Part shown: positions 54,605-64,000 of the stretch, piece after piece
Layout of the letters: every line of letters starts with the position of its first letter
Numbering within the stretch: position 1 is the stretch's first letter
Assembly: GCA_964023275.1 (NCBI GenBank)
Contig: OZ029921.1
Coordinates: 13,211,806 to 13,275,805, forward strand
Direction: 5' to 3'
Source of the DNA: Norana najaformis
Lineage: Eukaryota > Annelida > Clitellata > Crassiclitellata > Hormogastridae
DNA: 64,000 bases
The notes under the pieces: model-generated
What the model was told of the DNA's origin: nothing
The model's input: the letters and a program-made list of their open reading frames with translations, nothing else
Databases searched by the model: none
Position numbers and translations under genes: made by a program

Positions 54605-56157
54605 TCATAGTAGAGTTCCGGAGAAGCAGATGACGTTCTCACGCTGGAAAGCCACTGAGAGTCTTTGGAGCAGGTAGCTGGTCTCCAGTGGGTCGTGGGT
54701 TGCCATTGTCATCCTTCGTCCTAACTCTCACACAAAATCCAATCCTTCCGTACTCCATGCGCCGCTGGTCTCCAGTGCGACCGCCATAAAAGAGTGGGTT
54801 TGGGCTATAGTGGCGTAGTTTAGCCTTTTGGCTGAGACTGCCCGGTTTGCAGCTTCACTTGGTCCGGTTGAAGTGAAACCTAGATGTGACGCTGAAAATG
54901 TGTTAGAAACTGTCACATCCCATGTAAGACACCTTCCGCGAGACCACGGGATAAGAGTCACGCCATCTGGTCGTTTACCGTCTTCCCTGGTGAGTCCCAA
55001 CGGTTCTTTCTGAGCAGGGATGTTCGCTCTGGTAAGCGCTCTCCATATAATGTCGTTGAGCATGTTATGGCGTTGTTGTCTGCCATCACTCTTTCTGCAG
55101 ACCAGACCGTGAAGTCCTCTGGCGTCGACTCTTTCGCCACAGTGACACAGATGTGGCTCGCACAGTGTGGTTCCCAGTCGCATTCCAACCGCGGTCCGTA
55201 TCACCTCATCCGAAAGACTGAGTCCCAATGCGGTTACTGGAGGAGCCAGCATCCAATCTCCAGAGTGTGGTGCTTGAGAGGCCAAGAGACGAGCGCAGTC
55301 TAGTGGGTTGTTCGCACTCATGTAAGCTCGCCGACGCCTTGCTTGTCCAGCGACTGTCCCATTCCCTTTGTCGATGAGCTGCTGATCCAGTTGGTGGTTC
55401 TGCACCCGTGAAGACCATCCATGCATTCAGTGCGGTATTCACTAGCTCGTCTGAGGTATCGGCTGATTCTGGCGGTAGTATGTGTGTTTGGAGTTCGCTT
55501 GTGCTTGCAGCAGAGGCCAAGAAGGCAGAAAGTGCCAGCGTAGAAGCACAGCGAATCCCAAGACCGCCATCCCTAACCGGAAGGGACGCCAGGAGCCATT
55601 TCTCATCCGACAGCTCAACATTTAAGATAGTCGATAATCCATCTCTTAAAAGAGAGTCAAATCTGGTTAGACTGGGGCTTTCGGTGCAAACGGCTGTGCG
55701 CATTGTGTAGAGCAGCTTCGGAACGCTCAAACCGTTTCGCAACAGCACTAGGGCGTCAGGTGCGTGAAGCATTGAGAGCCTCCCAACTCCTCGTTCCAGA
55801 TCATTTGCCTTCTCATTCACCACCTTTTCAACGGCTGGCCCCGGCATTAGTGGTGTTGCCTCTCTTAATCGTGTATGGTTGAAGCCGGAGAAACGCGAGA
55901 TTGTCGACTTGATTTTCGTCATTCTGGGAAACAATCTCGCATTTGGCGCGGTTAAGTCGAAGTCCGAGCTTAGCCGATTCCTGGGCCATCAGCTGAACAT
56001 CCAGGGCCACCACAACCACACTGCTTCCCAGCGTTAAGTCATCGAGGAACGCCATTTTCAACTCGGACTTCAGCTGTTGCAGGATTGGCTGTATTGTGAT
56101 GCAGAATTCCATGGGGCCCATCGGGTCACCTTGCTGGGTACCTTCTTCTGATCGAAG
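54605..56157 (-). pseudogene. LINE with reverse transcriptase and probable restriction-like endonuclease
   Basis: Read on the - strand from 56157: GTQQGDPMGPMEFCITIQPI, then a MAFLDDLTLGS motif where Y/F-x-DD is expected and SAKLGLRLNRAKCEI. These are reverse transcriptase motifs. After a frameshift near 55925 a thumb-like region follows (VGRLSMLHAPDALVLLRNGL, then LPVRDGGLGIR). After another shift near 55400 comes the C-terminal part: a CCHC-like cluster (C-x-C-x9-H-x3-C), RHNMLNDIIWRAL, GKRPDGVTLIPW, and LTWDVTVSNTF. The R/K-PD ... D pattern after a CCHC motif is the signature of the restriction-like endonuclease of R2/R4-type LINEs. An in-frame TGA near 54730 precedes the last 40 codons, which end at 54605. 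TAA-type repeats border both ends. Confidence 0.75.
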
Positions 56158-56158
56158 A

Positions 56159-56225
<67 letters not shown>
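56158..56225. repeat. (ATT)n microsatellite
   Basis: About 22 pure ATT units directly at the 5' border of the LINE at 54605-56157. Confidence 0.97.
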
Positions 56226-56227
<2 letters not shown>

Positions 56228-56346
56228 CTCAAGGGAATGACTCCTAAGATTTGCTTGACTACTGGATGATACTGCTAGGATTTGAGTACCTACTTCATTC
56301 TACTGAAGTGGTAACGACTGGTTATTGTAATGAAATTATCTATTAG

Positions 56347-56352
56347 TTATAA

Positions 56353-56402
<50 letters not shown>
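56347..56402. repeat. (ATT)n microsatellite
   Basis: About 18 ATT units, 120 bp beyond the previous tract. Confidence 0.97.
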
Positions 56403-56403
<1 letters not shown>

Positions 56404-56689
56404 ACACAACACAAACATAACATGGGTTTTAAGTGGTTCTGACGGTTTTCATCTGTGTTAGAATCACTACATTCCACAATTCATAAGCTCACTCCTCATC
56501 AGCGAATTTCTCCTAGCTTCCTCAACTTTGAAGGCAGAAGCACCCTATTAAAGAGTTGCTAATCAGGCCTTGCCGAAAACTTATTTGCAACAGCGAACGA
56601 AAAGGAGTAGGCCTATCTTACAGTTTTATAGCTCTCCAGCTATTTCCTTGTCTCCGCTGCTCCACTGACACCTGGAGAAACCCTGTGTC

Positions 56690-56755
56690 GGCATATATAT
56701 GGATATATATGGATATATATGGATATATATATATAGATATATATATATATAGATG
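56690..56755. repeat. ATATATGG-type and (AT)n simple repeat
   Basis: ATATATGGAT repeated, then AT/AG-rich dinucleotide sequence. Confidence 0.9.
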
Positions 56756-56874
56756 TCCACTGATCTGATCATCTGCTCATTTGAAACCTCCATCTCATAC
56801 TGAAACCTCCATGGTTACACCTTGTACTCTGTCACAGGCCGATCCTCTCTTCAATCAGTATCTTTGGCAAAGTA

Positions 56875-57040
56875 TGCTGTTACTGATACACGTCTTTGTC
56901 TTTGCCCAGTGTTCATTCAGAGTCGCTGGTTCCTCCATCTGGAACTCTCTACCTCTTCATAATGTTCACAACTCTCTTACCGAGACTATTTTCGCTCTAA
57001 ATTCAAAACTTACCTATCTGTTCTCAGTCTATTTATAGTT
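56875..57040 (+). mobile_element. LINE C-terminal fragment
   Basis: The frame reads CSFRVAGSSIWNSLPLHNVH, then LTETIFALNSKLTYLF: the F-VAGP-IWNSLP ... FKS-LKT-LF end of L2/CR1-type reverse transcriptases. No clear tail follows. Confidence 0.7.
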
Positions 57041-60000
57041 CTTAATTCAGATTCTGTTTTCCGGGTCCGGTGTGCATTTCCGTTAAGAGTGCGTTATCAA
57101 ATTACAGTTTATCGTATAGTATCTTCAGGCGGAACAATTCACAGTTGTGTTGTATTGTATTTTCACTCAAAACAGTTAAACTTAGATTACATGATAAACG
57201 CCTGTTAATTATAGAGATATATGGGCCACTACTACAGGAAGGTGATTTATAAGTTAAATATAGGAGTATAAATAAAGATCCCGATGTTATAAGATGTACA
57301 GTTTGGTCTGGATTCCTTTCGTGTAGGACAGGGACAGAAGAACGAAGCGAGGAGGTTATTCAATAAAGATTCCGATTAACGAGCATGCCATCCAACCCCG
57401 CTTCCTACCTACCGCTGCCCGAATTATCGATACTTAGACTAATGACTATAGGCGTTGCTGCTGCTGCTGGTGCTGCTGGTTCTGCTGCCGGTGCTGGTGC
57501 TGCTCTAGATGATTCTTTCTTCTTTCCTGCCCCACGTCCTTCGTTCAACGCGATCATTGTAATTGAGGGAAGGGAGGAAGAAAGAGAGGAAGGAGGAAGG
57601 CGGGTGGGGCAGTGGATGCGTTTCTTGTAAATGACGTTTGCTAATCGCCGTCGCCAATCTATCAGGATTTCGCTGTCAATCTGGTCTCGATCAGCTATAA
57701 TCTGCATTTAGACGATCCGTTCATTGGCTATGATTATATAGCACTCATGTTCTAAAAGAATGATTCATGCACAGACTCTTGGTCGTTCTGGCTCCTTCTG
57801 TCGCTGCTGCTGCTGCTGCTGCTGCTACCACCACCACTGCCGCCGCAGCTGAAGCTGATGCTGATGCTGCGGCGAGCAACGAAGTAAGGCCTGAGAGTCT
57901 GATTATAATTATTATTTACTATTCATAAACAAATAAATCTTTTACATGTTTATCAGTCGAAGAAGAATAAGTGTACCAGCAAGAGAGTGACTGACTGAGT
58001 GACTAAGTGACTGAGGTAGTGCTCTAATCTGGTTTAATCTTGAATCTTCTGACGTTCCATTATCTTACTGTACTGTACGTGTATTGTCACTTCTATGCTG
58101 AACCTTGTTTTCTTAGCTGTTGGCTTGTACGTTATTGATTAGGCTTATACAAACAGAGCATCAAGATCATTTGTTTCAAGTTGCTAAGATCTGCTTCTGT
58201 TACGCTTCTGGAACAGACAGTAGATAAACAATGCACGGATAACTAGAAGAGTCACCAGTGGCGGACTCACGCACACACGTACAGCCCACCCAAAGGATTC
58301 CTATCCAGAGTTGACAGATGGTACGATGTTCAGAGTTCCTGGACCAAGTTGCGTTGATGATGTAGACAGTTGGTATGGTCCGCGGTACACGATAACACCA
58401 CCGTCCAGCAGTCCTTCATTGGCGGTAGATGTCGCAGCATCCGGATATCCCTCGAACCGTCAGGTCTGAATAGAACAGGTATAGGTCACCTGCCGGTCGG
58501 TAGGTCAAAAAACTTGCTGGGAATGCAACGCTGTGGCCGTCGTCTTTATATTCGTTCCATAATAAGCCACACTATCATCTGTAGCAGATGCTGGAGAAGC
58601 CAGCGTTCGAACTGCATCATGGGCTTCTGCAGTCTGTCTGCTACGACGGTTTAATTAACCCTCGACATGTCTTCGAGTCTTGATCGATACTGGGGGCGCA
58701 AAGTGATCGTTAATTCCGTGGGTCACGGTGTAATTTCACTTGAAGCAGCAGCCCAAACGACAGAAATGGAATCACTTCTTCGACACAATGCACCATTCTT
58801 GGCACGTATCAGTTGCCTTGGAAACGGCATCCGACATCAACGCAGTGGAGGACAGGATTTCGTTTGGACCACAAAACCAGCCAAAAAAATCTCGCATGTT
58901 TCACATATATATGGTTTTATATACACATTATATGCATACGAACATTTACGTCTACGTATATTGTGTATATGCCATATGTATATATGGCGTTCAATCGATC
59001 AATCGATCGAACGCCCGTGTATATTGCGGAGAAAATGAGGAAAGCGTGTTCTTCAACTGATCTGGCATTATTTCAGGGAAGGCAATCTATGAAAAGAGTA
59101 GCATTGCGCGAGCGACAACGATGAAGCTTTTCCACTCCTTCTTCACTCCCCTTGTCCATCACTATTCCTCCTCCTCCTCCTCCTCCTCCTCCTCCTCCTG
59201 CTTCATCTACTCCTCTTCCTGCTCCTTCTTCTCCTTCTCTTCCTCCTTCTTTCCGTCTTTTCTTTCGACGGATCGTGCGATGAGCTGCATGCTTTCGTAC
59301 GTGTCTTCGGGTACTGGGGGTTGGTCTACGTCGCTTCCTCATTTCGCGGCGATTCTCTTGCGACAGACTAATGACCTTCTTCTTCTTCTTCTTCCCTGTC
59401 CTCCTCCTCGTCCTTCGCTTCCTGTTCTGCTTCTTCATTTTCTTCGTCTTCTCCAGTTGTTGTCTTTGGACAGTCGTCGGCTGATCTGAATGTTCGTCTC
59501 GTTTGATCGGCGATGGAGGCGACCATTGGTCGAATGGAACAAAGCAATTTCGAGTTAGTCGCCCTCGACACCTGACTCGAGAGATCCAATTTAACTCAAC
59601 CCACGGTCGATGGTCAGCACTGCATTTAAAGAAGGCATTTAATACCAAACGACAATCCCCTCTGTGGCCCGGGGTCAGTGAGAAGTTCGTGTTTTCAGCA
59701 GACAACAGGAGCACCAGCTGATTACGACAATCACAACAATCTAAGCTCTTCCTCCGCAGATGCCTCTTCTGAAGCTAATTACTACAATGAAGATCCAGCT
59801 TTCATAATTCGCTTGCTCGCTCGCTCTCGCACTCGCGCACTCACTCACTCACTCTCACTCACTCTCTGCCACTCTCTTTCAGTCTCTAACTCTCAATTAA
59901 GCTGAATAAGAAACAATTTTGCAAAATCAAGAGCGTAAATCCAGCCATAACCTGCATCCGAATATGATAAGCAAAGCCATAGGCTTTCCCCAACCGATCA

Positions 60001-60260
60001 TGTAAGTCGATGTAATTATGTGCATGCACACTTTTCAAATAATAATTAAATAATCATAATTGTAATATATTAGGCAAAACTATACATCTATAATATAAAT
60101 AAAATAAAATTTCACTGTCAGGTTGATTTAAAGTCAGTGAGGTCACACGTCTTGAGTCATGCCATCAACTCAGACCCGTTTGAAATTCACTTGTTTCGAT
60201 CACTTCGATGGCCCTGTGCCCCTCGCTTTTAAGAGTTACATTTAAATGTTTTATAAGTAC
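57041..60260. other. Low-complexity region, no confident gene
   Basis: It contains GCT/GCC-type trinucleotide runs (57455-57512 and 57798-57873), (TCC)n at 59164-59200, TTC-rich sequence to 59470 and CACT/CTCT-rich sequence at 59820-59885. The long open frames here, such as 59073-59714 on the - strand, are read out of these repeats (poly-Gly, poly-Lys/Glu). Its relatively GC-rich stretches could include an unrecognised first exon (for example around 59700-59800), but I cannot support one. Confidence 0.45.
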
Positions 60261-60264
60261 ATCA

Positions 60265-61210
60265 GGCATACATGTACATACATACATACATACATGCATG
60301 CATGCATACATACATACATACATACAAACATACAGTACATTATGTTACGATTCTGAAAACGTGTTTCAGCAACAACTCGCTGCTTCAACAGTTATTTCAC
60401 ACGTTTCCTACGAAAACTCGCTACGAGAGGTCCCAACTCATAACACACATCAACATAAAACTTCCCATTTATTTATATAGTCTTAAACTCCCTCAAAAAC
60501 ACACCTTCAAACACTCTTTCAACAGACAGGTGCATGGGCATGCCATCATCCGACCCCAGCAACGTTCCCTCTTGACCTTTTCTCCTTCAACAGACAGTTG
60601 CATGAGCATGTGTTACGAACAGACTGTTGCATGGGCATGTGTCACCTTCAGACCCACCAACCTCCCTTACACAAGAGCCCTCGCAACAGCATATATGCAT
60701 TCATACATACATACATACACACACTTGCATGAATACACACATACATACATATATACACACAAGCATACTACACATACATTCATAAATACATACATCCACA
60801 TACATACATACACACATACATATATACGTACATATATACATACATATATACATATATAGACATATACATATAATCATCCATGCATACACACATACATACA
60901 CACATGCATATATACATATATACATACATACATACATATATTCATGCATGCACACACATGCATACACACATGCATATATACATATATACATACATACATA
61001 CATATATTCATGCATGCACACACATGCATACACACATACATATATACATATATACATTCACACATACATACACACATACATACATACATACATACATACT
61101 GTCCATACATTCATACATACTGTACATACATTCTTACATACTGAACATATATTCATACTTATATACTCACATGCATACACACATACATACATAAATGCAT
61201 ACATACTGTA
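60265..61210. repeat. (ACAT)n-type satellite-like array with a 66-bp higher-order unit
   Basis: Tetranucleotide ACAT/ATAC sequence with interruptions. Within it, the unit CACACATGCATATATACATA ... TTCATGCATGCACACACATG starting at about 60900 repeats directly from about 60966, a period of 66 bp. All open frames here (poly His-Thr-Tyr-Ile) are artefacts of the repeat. Confidence 0.93.
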
Positions 61211-61224
61211 TACTGTACATACAC

Positions 61225-62135
61225 AGTTCAGGGACCTCCATCTGCGCAACTTGCTCTCGTTTGTAAGATTGATGCCCTGACTCACGATATTCAACATTGG
61301 ATGTCCTGCAATCATCTTTGCCTTAATCCTGCTAAGACTCAGTTGATCTGGTTTGGTTCTAAATACTGTCTCACTCAGATTGACTACTCTTGCTTATCTG
61401 AAGCTATCCCCTATTTTATGTTTTCGTCTAGTGTTCGTAACCTGGGCGTTATACTTGACTGTAACCTTACCTTCGCAAACCATGTCTCTAGTTTGACTCG
61501 GTCTTGTTACTACCAGTTAAGGCACTTAAGAGTTGTTCGTCGTTCTGTTTCTTCCTCTGTCTTTACTACTACGATTCATGCCATGATATGCTGTCGCACT
61601 GACTACTGCAACTCTGTAATTGCTGGTTTGCCTAAGTATCGACTGTCTTCCCTTCAATCAGTACTAAATTATGCGGCCAGGTTAATATCACGTCTTCCTC
61701 GTTTCTCTCATATCTCTGATTACATCATTCAGCAACTTCATTGGCTCCCTATCCAATCTCGTATTCAGTTTAAACTATAGTCACTGGTAATAAGAGCTCG
61801 CATGGGCCAGACTCCAAAATATCTTTGTGACCTTATTCGGCCTCCACACTCTAGTACCTCATCCCGCCTTTTACGTTCTTTAGATCGTATGGATTTATTT
61901 GTTCCTAGTGTTAAGTCCTCCCTTGCTCAGCAGAGGGCTTTTGCTGTTGTCGGCCCATCTCTATGGAATGAACTTCCGCTATCGCTTCGTGCTAGGGTCA
62001 CTGTTGTTAATAGAGCTCAGTCAGCTCGTTGTTTAAAGACGTTCTTATTTCCCAGGGGCTCTCACGCTGGAAGCGCCTCTGAGTTGTTTGTTCTGTAAGA
62101 AGCGCTATATAAGTTATCTAATACAATACAATACA
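61225..62135 (+). pseudogene. LINE reverse transcriptase C-terminal part (L2/CR1-like, family V)
   Basis: From 61225 the frame reads QHWMSCNHLCLNPAKTQLIW, FSSSVRNLGVILDCNLTF, CRTDYCNSVIAGLPKYRL and LNYAARLISRLPRFSHISD, then QLHWLPIQSRIQFKL. A single stop follows at about 61778. It continues with GQTPKYLCDLI, FAVVGPSLWNELPLSLRA and LKTFLF, ending GLF-L and ATACAATACAATACA. The order and good preservation (one stop in about 290 codons) suggest a fairly recent, 5'-truncated insertion next to the ACAT array. Confidence 0.88.
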
Positions 62136-62199
62136 CATATAGTGATGTAACTTCAAATATTGGCCCTCCTGCAGATTATTCAAATTGGCCGTCTGAGGA

Positions 62200-62360
62200 A
62201 TCTGCCACGCTGTCTCTCCGTCTGACTTTTGGATCTTGACCTGGAACCAGAGCCTTTTGCCTGTCGATTTTGTTTTGACTGATCGCCTTTGAATAAGCTG
62301 GTCCCCGCGGCGCGGCTTTTGTTGGGCGCTGTAGAAATGTCGGAATTACGATTACGATCT
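62200..62360 (+). mobile_element. LINE 3' end, ATTACG-tail family (family II)
   Basis: GATCTTGACCTGGAACCAGA, CGATTTTGTTTTGACTGATC and TTGGGCGCTGTAGAAATGTC, ending ATTACGATTACGAT. Confidence 0.8.
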
Positions 62361-62439
62361 TCTGGTTCTGATCAGGTCCCTTTTTGCAGATTTGCACCTG
62401 GGTCGGCATTTGTGGGCTCTGTGGGTCAGTAGTTATGCT

Positions 62440-62600
62440 ACTGTATATATACACAAATGCATATAGATACTGTACATGAATACATGCATGCATACATAAG
62501 TATATGCATGCGTACCTACATACATATAAACATACATATATACATACATCCACACATAGGCCTACATGCGTACGTACATGCATGTATACATATCCATGTC
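62440..62600. repeat. (ACAT)n-type array
   Basis: ATACATGCATGCATACATA and similar, related to the 60.3-61.2 kb array. Confidence 0.85.
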
Positions 62601-63609
62601 CTTCCCTCTTTGGCGCCTTGCTTTCCGTCGAACTGACAACCAAACTCACCTTGTGAGGAGCGGCTAGTGACGGCTAGGCATGTTTTCCTACAGGCCTATG
62701 TAAGTGAATGTCCACAAGACACAAGAGAGAGGCCTACATCGCCGCATTTCTCGTGAACCACTTACGCCTCTAGTGACCAACGGACCAAGCTTAAACATTC
62801 CGGCGCCAGTTGTCCCCTACAGGGCTCCAGACAGAGAGTTCCAGGAGGTCGGACCCCCTCCCTCATAGGAGAAGCTGCATTTACTAAATTTCAATCCTTC
62901 CCCGAGTTCGGCACAAGCAGCTTATCTTCCCGCTGTCTGGATTCAGACCCCGTCTCGCTGACCTCACAACAGATCGAGTGATCCCACCTCTGAAATCTGT
63001 ATCATTTCAACCGGCGTTTGAATTGGACAATCGATATTACGGTTGTTTCGCCACCTAGGAACGTTCTGGCCAAGTTCTCTCTCTCTCTCTCTCTGTTTAT
63101 CTCTCTCTCTCTCTCTGTCTATCTGTCTGTCTCTCTTTCTGTCTCTGTCTCTCTCTGTCTCTCTGTCTATATCTGTCTCTCTCTTTAAGTCTTCGGTTTT
63201 GCACACTGGTTTCACAAGGACCTGTTTATCTTCTTCCACTAATGTAATTCGGGCGTACTCCCGACCATGGAACAAGGCAGTCTCGCGCCTTTCTCTGGAA
63301 GCGGTAGGAGGCGCTGGTGGTTTACGACTTTGATAAGGTAGGCCTACTCTTCGAACTTTAGTTACATTTTTCTTGGACGCTTTCTCGCCAATTTAATTAT
63401 CCTAGGACGTGCGTAGATGAAGTCACACCTGTAACAAGAAATATTTTCGCTCGAAATATTTTCGTTAACCACAAACCAGAAACAAGATTAAGTTTGTTCG
63501 GTTCAGTCTATCTACGCTTACAGAGCCTCGTTCTGCTGCTGTACTAGTCTGCAGTATGAAGAGTAGAGCCGCTGCTTCAAGTTACTTTTTAAACGTTCAT
63601 TGTCTCTAA
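62601..63609. other. No gene recognised
   Basis: Mixed sequence with a (CT)n array inside. The short frame ending GGAGGLRL at 63333 is followed by GATAAGGTAGG, which could be a donor site, but no family is recognised. Confidence 0.45.
63078..63187. repeat. (CT)n/(CTGT)n microsatellite
   Basis: CTCTCTCTCT runs mixed with CTGTCTATCTGTCTGTCTC. Confidence 0.95.
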
Positions 63610-64000
63610 TACAATAAGGATTTCAAGCCTAGATACAATATTCTAGATGTGGTCGAATATATGCATTGTTCAGCATCTAGAAATTCTCAGTATCCATTAG
63701 CTAGAAACTTCTCTTACCATACTAAGAACTGACATTGCCTCACTTGCTGCTTTTCTACATTGCTAGCCCCAGTTCAGATTTATCGATCCGTACTCCCGAG
63801 TCTTTCACCATTTCAAACTCTTCTAGGTTTACAGCATTCGCTCCACCTCTTAGATATTATTTTGTTTTCTTCTTTGATCCAATTTTCATAATTTGTACTT
63901 AAAAGCGTTATCTTTAACAGCCATTCCTTGGTCGTGTTTCTAATTTGTTTAGATCCTGCTGCCGTTTCCTGGGCCTGGAATGCGGCATCTTATGTATCTT
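63610..64000 (-). mobile_element. LINE reverse transcriptase fragment (CR1-like), cut by the window edge
   Basis: On the - strand it yields a KDSGVRIDK block and the MLNNAYIRPHLEYCI motif (about 63615-63660), the VRP-LEYC-Q signature of CR1/Rex-type LINEs. Stops are present. It runs off the right edge of the window. Confidence 0.6.

Noticed and set aside
59073..59714. 213-residue - strand frame rich in Gly, Lys and Glu
   Set aside because: Read from the reverse of (TCC)n and (TTC)n repeats; low-complexity artefact.
60272..61280. Several 80-195-residue frames of His, Thr, Tyr, Ile, Cys and Val
   Set aside because: Translations of the ACAT tetranucleotide array on both strands.

Overview
This window is animal nuclear DNA: AT-rich, intron-bearing and crowded with transposon remains. 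Two conserved host genes can be read exon by exon. A DGCR2/IDD-type membrane protein lies on the + strand (exons at 10539-10805, 20204-20332 and 25118-27972; the 5' exons were not found). A complete five-exon SLX1 structure-specific endonuclease subunit gene lies on the - strand (50608 to 38821). The mix of hAT, piggyBac, P-element/THAP, pogo and mariner elements with several LINE families with microsatellite tails suggests an invertebrate, probably marine. I cannot name the species or phylum from sequence alone.

Layout. 1-10.5 kb: repeats, LINE 3' ends, a damaged piggyBac copy, a foldback element built from short repeats, and one orphan exon candidate on the - strand. 10.5-28.4 kb: the DGCR2-like gene. 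Its first visible intron holds an LTR-element gag remnant, two LINE ends and a hAT element with an intact 605-residue transposase and perfect 8-bp target duplication, itself invaded by a piggyBac-like element. Its second intron holds another piggyBac copy. 28.4-38 kb: intergenic DNA with a LINE broken by at least three later insertions, one of which carries a further nested MITE. 37.9-50.6 kb: SLX1, whose introns carry LINE debris in both orientations. 51.4-54.2 kb: a P-element-like transposon with identical 35-bp terminal inverted repeats and a disrupted THAP transposase. 54.2-64 kb: a LINE with a probable restriction-like endonuclease between TAA-type microsatellites, then simple-sequence arrays and further LINE 3' ends.

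The two host genes share no obvious pathway: one is a cell-surface protein with WW-binding PPxY motifs, the other a nuclear DNA-repair nuclease. The recurring themes are insertion of elements into each other, LINE tails that seed microsatellites, and piggyBac-like elements that carry about 375-bp subterminal tandem repeats. All family assignments rest on motif recognition by eye; no database search was run.
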